Shown here one piece after another: positions 7,955 through 15,685 of a DNA stretch of 51,827 nt. Both the position numbers and the translations under genes were made by a program. Location: the NCBI GenBank assembly GCA_903869365.1, contig CAIPYV010000037.1, forward strand, positions 1 through 51,827, written 5' to 3'. Numbering within the stretch: the first letter of the stretch is position 1; each line of letters starts with the position of its first letter. The notes under the pieces were generated by a model that was given only the letters and a program-made list of their open reading frames with translations, had not been told where the DNA came from and did no database searches. This DNA comes from an uncultured Chlorobiaceae bacterium. GTDB taxonomy: Bacteria; Bacteroidota; Chlorobiia; Chlorobiales; Chlorobiaceae.

Positions 7955-9403
7955 ATGGACACCACTGAACAACCGAAATTAAAACGAGACGATATTATAG
8001 AGTTGAGAATAACTGATCAGGCGGAGAAAGATCAGTGTTTCGGGCGGCTTGAGAATGGGATGGGAGTTATGGTCAGCGGGATGCTTGCGGTAGGCGACTT
8101 GGTGTCGGCTAAGATTAAAAAAGTCAGGCAGCGTTATATCGAGGCTTTTGTGCTTGAGGTGCTTGAGCCATCTCCGGACAGGACTGTGCCTTTGTGCAGT
8201 TATTTTGGGGTCTGCGGAGGATGCAAGCTGATGCATATCCGTTATGAGGCGCAGTTGCAGTATAAGGAGAAAAAGGTTAAGGATGCGCTTGAGCATCTTG
8301 GTGACTTTGTTGCGCCTCCGGTCTCTTCTGTCCTTGCTTGTGCTGCTCCGTTTCATTATCGGAACAAGATTGAGTTCTCGTTTTCAAACATGCGCTATCT
8401 ATTGGTTGAGGAGCTTTCGATGGAGAAACTGCTTCGTCCGAAGGATTTTGCGCTTGGCTTTCATACGCCGGGCAACTTTGAAAAGGTAATTGATATTGAC
8501 TACTGTTATCTGGCCAAGGAGTCGATGAACAGGGTGCTGGCGTTGACCAAAGAGTTTGCCATTGCCAATGCTCTGGTGCCCTATTCGGCAAAGGCACATA
8601 CCGGGTATTTGCGGAATCTTGTGGTGCGCTTCAGCGAGAGTCGTGAAGAGGTTATGGTCAACCTGGTGACTTCGTGGTATGACGAGGATATGATGCAGCG
8701 ATATCGCAAGCACCTTGAGTCGGGGATGGTGGGGGTGAAGATGACGGTGCTGAATAATGTGACGCAGCGGTTGAACAGTGTTGCTACGGGTGATGAGGAG
8801 TTTGTCCTGAGCGGTGATGGGTATATTACCGAGCGGCTTGGCTCTCTTGATTTCAGGATATCGGCTAATTCATTTTTTCAGACCAACTCGGCACAGGCTG
8901 AGGTGCTCTACAACGCCATTCTGGAGGTTGGTGATCTGAAGGCAACGGATACTGTCTTTGACCTCTATTGCGGAACCGGAACCATAACACTCTATCTGGC
9001 AAAACACTGCCGTCAGATTATCGGGCTTGAGGTGGTCGAAAGTTCCATCAATGATGCTCGTTCCAATGCGGTGTTGAATGGTATTGCTCATGCCGCTTTT
9101 TATAAGGTTGATCTCAAGGATTTCCATGCGCTGTTAGGGACGCTTGAAAGCTATGATACTCCCGGGGTGATTATTACCGATCCGCCAAGGGCCGGGATGC
9201 AGCCGAAGGCTCTGGCGACCATGGTTCGGCTCAGGCCGCGGCGGATAGTCTATGTCAGCTGCAACCCTGCCAGTCTGGCGCGTGACGGGAAGGAGATATG
9301 CTCTCACGGCTACACGCTTCTTTCAGTGCAGCCGGTTGATATGTTTCCGCATACCAGTCATATTGAGAGTGTGGCCTGTTTTGAGAGAACGAGCCCCTGC
9401 TGA
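7955..9403 (+). CDS. rlmD: 23S rRNA (uracil-C5)-methyltransferase, RlmD/RumA family
   Basis: A 482-residue protein with an N-terminal TRAM RNA-binding domain (residues ~8-70), an iron-sulfur cysteine cluster (CSYFGVCGGCKLMH), the SAM-binding fold (VFDLYCGTGTITLYLA) and the catalytic cysteine in YVSCNPASLARD with the preceding DPPRAGM. RumA-type enzymes methylate a specific uridine of 23S rRNA. The family also includes tRNA m5U54 enzymes (TrmA, RlmCD), so the exact target site is inferred. The start ATG at 7955 lacks a strong Shine-Dalgarno. The gene ends inside a hairpin and faces the rhomboid gene tail to tail. Confidence 0.85.
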   Translation: MDTTEQPKLKRDDIIELRITDQAEKDQCFGRLENGMGVMVSGMLAVGDLVSAKIKKVRQRYIEAFVLEVLEPSPDRTVPLCSYFGVCGGCKLMHIRYEAQLQYKEKKVKDALEHLGDFVAPPVSSVLACAAPFHYRNKIEFSFSNMRYLLVEELSMEKLLRPKDFALGFHTPGNFEKVIDIDYCYLAKESMNRVLALTKEFAIANALVPYSAKAHTGYLRNLVVRFSESREEVMVNLVTSWYDEDMMQRYRKHLESGMVGVKMTVLNNVTQRLNSVATGDEEFVLSGDGYITERLGSLDFRISANSFFQTNSAQAEVLYNAILEVGDLKATDTVFDLYCGTGTITLYLAKHCRQIIGLEVVESSINDARSNAVLNGIAHAAFYKVDLKDFHALLGTLESYDTPGVIITDPPRAGMQPKALATMVRLRPRRIVYVSCNPASLARDGKEICSHGYTLLSVQPVDMFPHTSHIESVACFERTSPC

Positions 9404-9410
9404 AGGGGCT
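9392..9410. terminator. Hairpin between convergent rlmD and rhomboid genes
   Basis: A 7-bp stem, AGCCCCT (9392-9398) with AGGGGCT (9404-9410) and a 5-nt loop, overlaps the rlmD stop codon and lies 12 nt from the rhomboid stop. There is no U-run on either side, so it is a weak or bidirectional 3'-end structure at best. Confidence 0.45.
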
Positions 9411-9422
9411 GTTGCTGCCAGA

Positions 9423-10241
9423 TTATTTACCGCCGGCTTTGAGGAGTTTGCGTCGCTCTTCTGCGGTTAAAGATGCATACCCTCGGGCTGAAATTTTGTC
9501 GAGAATGGTATTGATTTCCGCTTCGGATACTGGCGGTTCCACATTGTTTGGTCGATAAAGACGTGGGCCGCTTTTCTTTTTGCTTAAAGAAGCGATTTTA
9601 TCTGACATGCCTGAAAACGACCACTCGGCTCGTTTGATGGAGATGTAGATGAAGCCGATAAGCATCCCGCCGAGGTGTGCAAAATGGGCAATATTGCTGC
9701 CGCTGCCCATGGAGCGGCTGCCGAAACCGGAGAAAAATTCGATGAGCGCATAGCCTGCGATAAAGTACTTTGCCTTGACGGGGAAGAGAAAGTAGAGAAA
9801 AATATACCGGTCAGGAAACATCATGCCGAACGCAAGCAGAACGCCGTAGATAGCTCCTGAAGCTCCAACCGTTGGATAGGGGTCGCCCATGGTGGCCAGC
9901 AGGTTGATGATGGCGGCTCCTATACCGCAGACAAAATAATAGGTGTTGAATTGCCGGGTGCCCCAGTAATTCTCTATTTCAGCTCCGAACATCCAGAGCG
10001 CGAACATATTGAAGAAGAGGTGTGTGCCTCCTCCGTGGAGAAACATGTAGGTAACAGGCTGCCATAGCCGGAAGTTGCCGGAGCCGAGAGGCCATAGCGA
10101 CCCAAGGGCGAGAATGGATTCGCCGAACGGAGACATTTGCAGCAGAAAGACTGCAACATTGATAATAATAATTGTTTTAATCGCCGGCGGTATAAACTGA
10201 AAGCCGCCCGGGCTGTATGGCTGGTTGGAATAGTTCATCAA
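9423..10241 (-). CDS. Rhomboid-family intramembrane serine protease
   Basis: A 272-residue multi-span membrane protein. The active site is the GASG motif (TVGASGAIYG, Ser129) on one helix and the histidine of HFAHLGGMLIG (His189) on a later one. HGGGTHLFFNMFALW matches the conserved loop/helix after the first span. About five or six hydrophobic segments are visible. Rhomboids cleave single-pass membrane proteins inside the bilayer; the substrate is unknown. The cytosolic tail after residue ~205 ends in a short charged helical element (SEAEINTILDKISARGYASL) seen in rhomboids of the Bacteroidetes/Chlorobi group. The gene lies 92 nt downstream of pgk on the same strand, separated by a strong palindrome. 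Confidence 0.9.
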   Translation of the reverse strand: MMNYSNQPYSPGGFQFIPPAIKTIIIINVAVFLLQMSPFGESILALGSLWPLGSGNFRLWQPVTYMFLHGGGTHLFFNMFALWMFGAEIENYWGTRQFNTYYFVCGIGAAIINLLATMGDPYPTVGASGAIYGVLLAFGMMFPDRYIFLYFLFPVKAKYFIAGYALIEFFSGFGSRSMGSGSNIAHFAHLGGMLIGFIYISIKRAEWSFSGMSDKIASLSKKKSGPRLYRPNNVEPPVSEAEINTILDKISARGYASLTAEERRKLLKAGGK

Positions 10242-10254
10242 TAGCTGTAGTTCT

Positions 10255-10285
10255 GTTCATCCCGCTTCTTAACAGCGGGATGAAC
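10255..10285. promoter_or_regulatory. Perfect 11-bp palindrome between pgk and the rhomboid gene
   Basis: GTTCATCCCGC (10255-10265) is exactly complementary to GCGGGATGAAC (10275-10285), with a 9-nt loop. It lies just upstream of the rhomboid start on the minus strand and after the pgk stop. Without a U-run it is not a classic terminator. It could be an RNA hairpin limiting read-through from pgk, or stabilising its 3' end. Confidence 0.55.
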
Positions 10286-10333
10286 GGCTCAAAATTAAAT
10301 TCAGTCAATAGTTCCTTTAATGAACGGAACCGG

Positions 10334-11527
10334 TTAATCGTTCAGTGCAGCAATGCCCGGGAGTTCCTTGCCTTCAAGGAATTCAAGGCTTGCGCCTCCG
10401 CCTGTTGAAATATGGGTGATCTCATGAGCGAGCCCTGCTTTTGCTATGGCTGCAGCAGAGTCGCCGCCGCCGACAATCGTTGTTGCTCCTTTTGCGGTTG
10501 CTTCGGTCAACGCTTTTGCCACCGCCATGGTGCCTGTTGCAAAATTGTCGATTTCAAACACTCCCATAGGCCCGTTCCAGAGAACTGTCCGTGCTGAAAG
10601 AATTTCGTTCCGGTATGTTTCTGTTGTAATTGGCCCAATATCAACACCGATCATTGTGTCAGGTATACTGGCAATACTTGCAGCATAGCTGCTGGCATCA
10701 GCAGAAATTTCAGCGGTGAGAATGACGTCGGTCGGCAGAAGTAGTTTAATTCCCTTGTTTTTTGCCTCTTCCAGAATTTTCAGGGCAAGCTCGACCTTAC
10801 TCTCTTCGACCAGAGATTTCCCGATGTTATAACCTTGTGCCTTGAAGAAGGTGAAGACCATGGCGCCACCGATAAGGACAGTATCAACTTTTTTGAAAAG
10901 GTTTTCGAGAACATCGATTTTTCCTGATATTTTTGAACCGCCGAGAATTGCGACAAACGGACGCTCAGGTTCCTGCAGTGCTTTTCCAAGATAGAGCAGC
11001 TCCTTTTCGATCAGATAGCCCGCAACAGCTGTTGTTATGAAATGAGTAATTCCCTCTGTTGAAGCGTGGGCCCTGTGTGCTGTCCCGAAAGCGTCATTGA
11101 CGTAGACTTCACCGAGTTCAGCCAGCTTTTTTGAAAAATCAGGGTCATTTGCTTCCTCCTCGGGGTGAAATCTCAGATTTTCAAGCAGCATAACATCCCC
11201 GTCCTTCATGGCAAGCACTTGTTCTGTCACCTCAGCTCCAATGCACTCTTTTGCCATGGTCACGGGTGAACCGAGAAGCTCGGCAAGTTTTGCCGCAACA
11301 GGGGCAAGGGAAAAATCAGGGTTGACTTTTCCTTTTGGCCGCCCCAGATGAGACATCAAAATAAGACGGCCTCCATCGGCTATAACTTTTTTGATGGAAG
11401 GAAGTGATTCAAAGATTCTTTTGTCGTCAGTAATTGTTTTATGGTCGTCGAGGGGAACGTTGAAATCAACCCGCATTACTACCCGTTTACCTTTGACTGA
11501 TAGGTCAGACAGCGTTTTTTTCTGCAT
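10334..11527 (-). CDS. pgk: Phosphoglycerate kinase
   Basis: A 397-residue cytosolic enzyme interconverting 1,3-bisphosphoglycerate + ADP and 3-phosphoglycerate + ATP, running in the gluconeogenic direction in an autotroph. The family signature [10 protein letters not shown] lies at the N-terminus, followed by the substrate-binding [20 protein letters not shown] and [10 protein letters not shown], with the nucleotide-binding WNGPMGVFE and GGGDSAAA in the C-domain. The length is exactly the usual bacterial size. The start is ATG at 11527. It is upstream of the rhomboid gene and has its own intergenic region on the mltG side (105 nt). Confidence 0.98.
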   Translation of the reverse strand: MQKKTLSDLSVKGKRVVMRVDFNVPLDDHKTITDDKRIFESLPSIKKVIADGGRLILMSHLGRPKGKVNPDFSLAPVAAKLAELLGSPVTMAKECIGAEVTEQVLAMKDGDVMLLENLRFHPEEEANDPDFSKKLAELGEVYVNDAFGTAHRAHASTEGITHFITTAVAGYLIEKELLYLGKALQEPERPFVAILGGSKISGKIDVLENLFKKVDTVLIGGAMVFTFFKAQGYNIGKSLVEESKVELALKILEEAKNKGIKLLLPTDVILTAEISADASSYAASIASIPDTMIGVDIGPITTETYRNEILSARTVLWNGPMGVFEIDNFATGTMAVAKALTEATAKGATTIVGGGDSAAAIAKAGLAHEITHISTGGGASLEFLEGKELPGIAALND

Positions 11528-11632
11528 TGTTACGTACTGTTGATTGAAAAAAATTCACTCTTTTCATGTAGGAAATCTATAACATAATCAATTTACCCGA
11601 CAGCGGCAGACGGTATCTTTTGTTCATCCAGA

Positions 11633-12646
11633 TCAGCGCAAGGTATTGTGACGGGTGATGCGGTACTTTTTGACGTTTATATTATGCTCCGACAGCGATT
11701 CGGCAAAATTGTGCCCTCCTTTTCCTGTGGCAACAAAGTAGAGGTACTTTGTATCAGCAGGGTTAAGTACCGCCAGAATCGCGGCAGCACCGGGGTTGCA
11801 TATAGGTCCGGGAGGAAGGCCTTTATGGCGATAGGTATTATAGGGAGAGTCCGTCGTGAGATCTTTGTAGAAAATTCTTCGGGCTGATCCGCCAAGGGCG
11901 TACAGAACAGTCGGATCTGCCTGCAGTCGAACATTATGCTTCAGCCGGTTAAGGTAGACACTTGCTACGAGAGGTTTTTCCTGGTTAACCGGGGTTTCTG
12001 CTTCCACAATCGAGGCAAGTGTCAGCAAAGTTTTTTCATTCAAGCCTTTTGAAGCGGCAGTTGACTGTAATCTGTCGGTATAAAAATGCCTGAATTGTCC
12101 GATAAGAAAATCCGCAACCTCCTCTGGTTGGCTTGCCCATAAAATGTTATAGGTTCCCGGAAAAATATAGCCTTCTGCATTTTTGGCTGCAATGTTGTGT
12201 TTGGCAAGCAGTTGCCGGTCGTTTGCTGCTGCCATGAATGCAGCAGCATCCAGATCAAGCTTCCGGGAGAGGAGGCGTGCAATATGACGGAGATTCATGC
12301 CTTCGGGGATCGTGACACGAACTTCATCCTGCTTGCGGGTGTGCAGATAATATAAAAGTGAGAAATTAGACATGCCTGACGGTATGGAGTATCGGCCAGG
12401 TTTGATATTGTTCAGCCTTGGGAAAATGCTGCCGGTTAAGAGGATCGGCCATTTACTCTTGATTGAGCCGTTTCGGAGCAATGCATCAACAATGGGTTTA
12501 AAGCCCATTCCCCGGTGAATAATAAGGTTTGTTTTTCGTGTGGTTGTATTGATCCCCGGCATAAAAAAAACGTATGCAAATGCTACCAGCAGCATTGTTG
12601 CAACCGTTATGGACAGTTGACGCGGAAACGTTTTTTTGAAAATCAT
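11633..12646 (-). CDS. mltG: Endolytic murein transglycosylase MltG (YceG family)
   Basis: 337 residues with one N-terminal membrane anchor (about residues 12-30) and a periplasmic YceG domain. The catalytic glutamate is in LTLASIVEAET, followed by NQEKPLVASVYLNRL, QADPTVLYALGG and the C-terminal PYNTYRHKGLPPGPICNPG signature. MltG cuts nascent glycan strands and sets their length, working with class A penicillin-binding proteins. It is followed on the same strand by pgk and preceded by the chorismate mutase gene, whose stop is 13 nt away. Start ATG at 12646. Confidence 0.95.
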   Translation of the reverse strand: MIFKKTFPRQLSITVATMLLVAFAYVFFMPGINTTTRKTNLIIHRGMGFKPIVDALLRNGSIKSKWPILLTGSIFPRLNNIKPGRYSIPSGMSNFSLLYYLHTRKQDEVRVTIPEGMNLRHIARLLSRKLDLDAAAFMAAANDRQLLAKHNIAAKNAEGYIFPGTYNILWASQPEEVADFLIGQFRHFYTDRLQSTAASKGLNEKTLLTLASIVEAETPVNQEKPLVASVYLNRLKHNVRLQADPTVLYALGGSARRIFYKDLTTDSPYNTYRHKGLPPGPICNPGAAAILAVLNPADTKYLYFVATGKGGHNFAESLSEHNINVKKYRITRHNTLR

Positions 12647-12658
12647 GGTGAAGTGAGT

Positions 12659-12991
12659 CTAAGAGCTGGTATGCATGTCTTGCTGACTTTTTTTCCACTC
12701 ATGCTGAAAAAGACGGCTCTCTTCAAGGATGCAGCGGTAGATCTTTTCCAGCGTGCAGGTTTTCAGTGGGGAGTCAGCATGAATGAGCACATTGCTCAGC
12801 ACCACTTTTTCCCGTTCAGGCTGAAGGACCTGTTCTCCGATTATCGATTTCAGGGAGCTGATATTTTGAGCGCAATGCAGCCTTTCGCAAAGCAGGGAAG
12901 CCAACTGCTGGTCAATGGCATCGATTTTCTTTCGCCATTCGTCCAGCTCCTGCCAATGTGCGGTGTTGTTTAATGTCCTGTCTGACATCAT
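12659..12991 (-). CDS. Chorismate mutase type II (AroQ-like)
   Basis: A small helical protein that converts chorismate to prephenate in Phe/Tyr synthesis. The AroQ pattern is clear: WRKKIDAIDQQLASLLCERL on the first helix (key Arg and Asp), then NISSLKSIIGEQVLQPEREKVVL and a last helix CILEESRLFQHEW. The open frame reaches upstream to 13099, but that would overlap the NYN gene by 41 nt with a hydrophobic, non-family extension. ATG at 12991 or 12988 gives about 110 residues, the usual single-domain size, and is preferred. It lies 13 nt before mltG. Confidence 0.85.
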   Translation of the reverse strand: MMSDRTLNNTAHWQELDEWRKKIDAIDQQLASLLCERLHCAQNISSLKSIIGEQVLQPEREKVVLSNVLIHADSPLKTCTLEKIYRCILEESRLFQHEWKKSQQDMHTSS

Positions 12992-13058
12992 AATGATTGT
13001 GGTTAAATGAGGCTTATAAAGACCGATCAAAAGTATAAGAAAATGTGCAGGGATGAGC

Positions 13059-13589
13059 TTAAGATTTGTTGCGATTGAAGAGCTGCATCCATCGGTCAAC
13101 TTCTTGATCGGTTAGCAATTGTTCGTTGAATTTTTTCTCTTTGAAGGAGAGATGTTTGTCACCGGTGCGTTTGCCTTGCTGAGGCTCCGCACTCTCTGTC
13201 CTTTTGAGCTGCAGTGCAAATACCTCGGATTTAACGCACTTGGCGCCGAATGCTGCTGCATACCGGCGAATCTCATCGTCCGAACTAACAATAGTAACCA
13301 TTTTTACTTTTGGGTTCAACGATTTTACGTAATCTATTATCCATAGATCGGCGCTTTTCGAGGCAGGGGTATACACGACATGCAATGGAACACCGAAAGC
13401 ACACTCTCTCTGACCGCCTTTACCATCATACACAATGGTGACAGGGCATGGTGTATTCCGCTGAAAACGGAGCAGACGTCTCTCTGTCTCCTGTCGCAAT
13501 GCATCAAGCGATGTTGAGGTCGGAGAAGGGTAAAGTTTATGAATTAAATTATATCCGTCCACCACAATTTCGCTGTACACTGCTTTCAT
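13059..13589 (-). CDS. YacP-like NYN-domain RNase family protein
   Basis: About 176 residues of NYN (PIN-like) fold. VDGYNLIH near the N-terminus carries the first catalytic Asp, followed by VTIVYDGKGG, SADLWIIDYV and VTIVSSDDEIRRYA with further acidic residues. In Bacillus the homologue YacP/Rae1 cleaves mRNA on the ribosome; the role here is inferred only from the fold. ATG 13616 is possible, but ATG at 13589 is preceded by AGAGCAGAGA and starts closer to the conserved domain. The gene is transcribed divergently from mraZ and may share its regulatory region. Confidence 0.8.
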   Translation of the reverse strand: MKAVYSEIVVDGYNLIHKLYPSPTSTSLDALRQETERRLLRFQRNTPCPVTIVYDGKGGQRECAFGVPLHVVYTPASKSADLWIIDYVKSLNPKVKMVTIVSSDDEIRRYAAAFGAKCVKSEVFALQLKRTESAEPQQGKRTGDKHLSFKEKKFNEQLLTDQEVDRWMQLFNRNKS

Positions 13590-13679
13590 GGCGATCTCTG
13601 CTCTTAAAATATACATAGCTGCTATCGGATAAAATAGCTGAATATTTTTTTAGTGCGTCCTTTTTTTCTACATTTTAGG

Positions 13680-13709
13680 TGGTGAATTGTGGTAAAAAAT
13701 GGGTGGAAA
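13680..13709 (+). promoter_or_regulatory. MraZ-box array upstream of mraZ (three 10-bp direct repeats)
   Basis: TGG-leading repeats begin at exactly 13680, 13690 and 13700 (TGGTGAATTG, TGGTAAAAAA, TGGGTGGAAA), i.e. one helical turn apart. MraZ is known to bind arrays of TGGG-type boxes separated by 5 nt, in front of its own gene, and to repress the dcw operon. The spacing, position (about 105-135 nt before the mraZ start) and sequence all fit an autoregulatory operator. Confidence 0.75.
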
Positions 13710-13813
13710 TACTCGTTTCAATGATGTTTTTCTTTTTTTTTCCCGGCTGCAGGTGATATCAGCTGGTTTTGTGGGCAGTTATTGCATGGCAGGAACCGAT
13801 TTCAATCATCATC

Positions 13814-14284
13814 ATGGCCGGTTTTATTGGAAAAGAGAGACATACCATTGATGAAAAGGGGCGACTGATGATTCCTGCCAGGTTTCGCAGGTGTTTCGGT
13901 AAAGGAGCTGTTATCGGCAATGAAGAACGTACATTAGCTGATTCGGAAGGGCTTTATATTATGAAAGCGCCTGATCGCTCCCTTGAGCTTTATGAGCCGT
14001 TTATCTGGGCTGATATGAGAAAAACTATTTCTGCTCTTTCTGATTTCAACCCTGAAGAGCGTCTGTTGAAGACGTTGATGTATGAAAGCCTTGAAACCGT
14101 GGAACTCGACCGTCAGGGAAGAATTGCACTGTCAAGGGAGTTTCTTGAGCATGCGGGTATTACAAAAGATGTCGTGATTATAGGTGGCGATACAAAAATG
14201 ATTATCTGGGATCCGGAGCGCCTTCTGTCAGTTTTGCAGGAGAGTGCAGGGCGTTTTTCGTCTCTTGCAGGAAGGTATTTTTAA
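13814..14284 (+). CDS. mraZ: Transcriptional regulator MraZ
   Basis: 156 residues with two SpoVT/AbrB-like halves. The first is HTIDEKGRLMIPARFR, the second VELDRQGRIALSREFLEHAG; both show the DxxGR core of MraZ DNA-binding loops. MraZ assembles into a ring and represses the division and cell wall operon that it heads. The frame is open from 13769, but ATG at 13814 begins MAGFIGKERH, the usual MraZ N-terminus. A three-repeat MraZ-box array lies upstream. rsmH starts 6 nt after its stop, the conserved mraZ-rsmH order. Confidence 0.95.
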   Translation: MAGFIGKERHTIDEKGRLMIPARFRRCFGKGAVIGNEERTLADSEGLYIMKAPDRSLELYEPFIWADMRKTISALSDFNPEERLLKTLMYESLETVELDRQGRIALSREFLEHAGITKDVVIIGGDTKMIIWDPERLLSVLQESAGRFSSLAGRYF

Positions 14285-14289
14285 CTCGG

Positions 14290-15255
14290 ATGGCACAATA
14301 TTCTTATCACGAGCCAGTTCTTGTGTCAGAAATTCTCGCTTTTCTTGTCACAAAACCTGGAATTTATGTTGACGGGACTCTTGGAGGTGGCGGTCATTCG
14401 CTGGCGATACTGCGTGCTCTTCAAAAGGCGGGTTATAGTGAAGGGTCTGTGCTGATAGGGATTGACCAGGATGACGCTGCATTACAGGAGGCCGCTGAAA
14501 AGCTCAAGGATTTCGAAGCTCGAACGGTTCTGGTTAAAGGGAATTTCCAGGCGATAGGCTCTATGGTCAAGAGTGTCTGCGGTGAAAAAGGGTTACAGCC
14601 GAAGGTTACGGGTATTCTGCTTGATCTTGGGGTATCATCGTTTCAGATTGATACTGCAGCACGGGGGTTCAGTTATCTCAGGGAAGGACCGCTTGATATG
14701 AGGATGGATATGGACTCTGCGCTCAGTGCTGGTGATATTGTCAACACCTATGAGGAGAAAGAGCTTGCAAGGCTTTTTTACCGGTATGGAGAGGAGCCCA
14801 GAAGTCGCAGCATTGCCAGGGCAATTGTAGCATACCGTCTTAAAAACGGGTCGATTAACAGGACACAGGAACTTGCCGGGATTATTCGCGGAAATGCTGT
14901 CGGTCGGGATAAGATTATCAAGACACTTTCAAGAGTATTTCAGGCATTGAGAATTGAGGTGAACCGTGAGCTCGAAGTGCTCCGCCGTGCGCTTTATGAG
15001 AGTATCGATTGCCTTGATGATCATGGCAGAATGGCAGTCATCAGTTATCACTCTCTTGAGGACAGGATCGTCAAAACTGTTTTTGCCGAGAAAGCTAGGA
15101 GCGACTGGGGGCCCAAAGGTGTCGGTTTGAGGGAGCCTCTTGAACGGGGCACCATATCACTCGTTACCCGTAAACCTCTCGTTGCAGCCGAGCAAGAGAT
15201 CGATGCAAACCCGAGGGCAAGAAGTGCGAAATTGAGGGTCATTGAAAAACTATAA
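14290..15255 (+). CDS. rsmH: 16S rRNA (cytosine1402-N4)-methyltransferase RsmH
   Basis: 321 residues. It transfers a methyl group from SAM to N4 of C1402 in the decoding centre. Motifs: the N-terminal YHEPVLVSEIL, the SAM loop YVDGTLGGGGHSLAIL, GILLDLGVSSFQID, REGPLDMRMD, a VFQALRIEVNRELEVL helix, and VISYHSLEDRIVK near the C-terminus. All are standard for MraW/RsmH. The next gene (ftsL-like) has its proposed GTG start 14 nt after the RsmH stop. Confidence 0.97.
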   Translation: MAQYSYHEPVLVSEILAFLVTKPGIYVDGTLGGGGHSLAILRALQKAGYSEGSVLIGIDQDDAALQEAAEKLKDFEARTVLVKGNFQAIGSMVKSVCGEKGLQPKVTGILLDLGVSSFQIDTAARGFSYLREGPLDMRMDMDSALSAGDIVNTYEEKELARLFYRYGEEPRSRSIARAIVAYRLKNGSINRTQELAGIIRGNAVGRDKIIKTLSRVFQALRIEVNRELEVLRRALYESIDCLDDHGRMAVISYHSLEDRIVKTVFAEKARSDWGPKGVGLREPLERGTISLVTRKPLVAAEQEIDANPRARSAKLRVIEKL

Positions 15256-15268
15256 CAGGGAAATCATT

Positions 15269-15655
15269 GTGCATGTCAATAATGGTTTTGTTGCCGGGCG
15301 AACTGGCGGGGTAGAAAAGATTTTTCAACTCGAAAGTTCTAAATATTCCGGATTCAGGGAGCTGCTCAGTAATGCGCGTAAGTTTGATATCGGCGCGTTG
15401 TTGCGACCGAAGGCTTTTGTGTATCTGTTGTTCGGTACAGGGATTGTTCTCTTCCAGATACATAATACCCTTTCCATCATCAATCTTGCGAAACAGAATG
15501 AAAGGCTTCGCGAGCAGATACAGATGAGATACAGTGTGATCACGGCACAGGAGTTGAAAGTGCATGAACTGCATAGTATTCATAATATTACACAAGCCGC
15601 TGCCTCACTTGGGATTACAGCTTCCAGTGTCCCTGCTGTTGAGCTTGATCCGTAA
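15269..15655 (+). CDS. ftsL: FtsL-like divisome protein
   Basis: A short bitopic protein: about 45 polar N-terminal residues, one hydrophobic span (AFVYLLFGTGIVLFQIH), then a coiled-coil (LAKQNERLREQIQMRY) in the periplasm. The sequence is not conserved enough to name from motifs alone. Position between rsmH and ftsI, size and topology are those of FtsL, which forms the FtsQLB scaffold that activates FtsWI. A TTG at 15242 would overlap rsmH; GTG at 15269 has AGGGAA six bases upstream and is preferred. Confidence 0.75.
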   Translation: MHVNNGFVAGRTGGVEKIFQLESSKYSGFRELLSNARKFDIGALLRPKAFVYLLFGTGIVLFQIHNTLSIINLAKQNERLREQIQMRYSVITAQELKVHELHSIHNITQAAASLGITASSVPAVELDP

Positions 15656-15685
15656 ATGATTTGTCGCTAAACGAACAGGAGACTC

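Noticed and set aside
7711-7968. 85-codon open frame on plus strand before rlmD
   Set aside because: No recognisable domain, aromatic-rich random-looking composition, no Shine-Dalgarno, and it overlaps the rlmD start; treated as chance.
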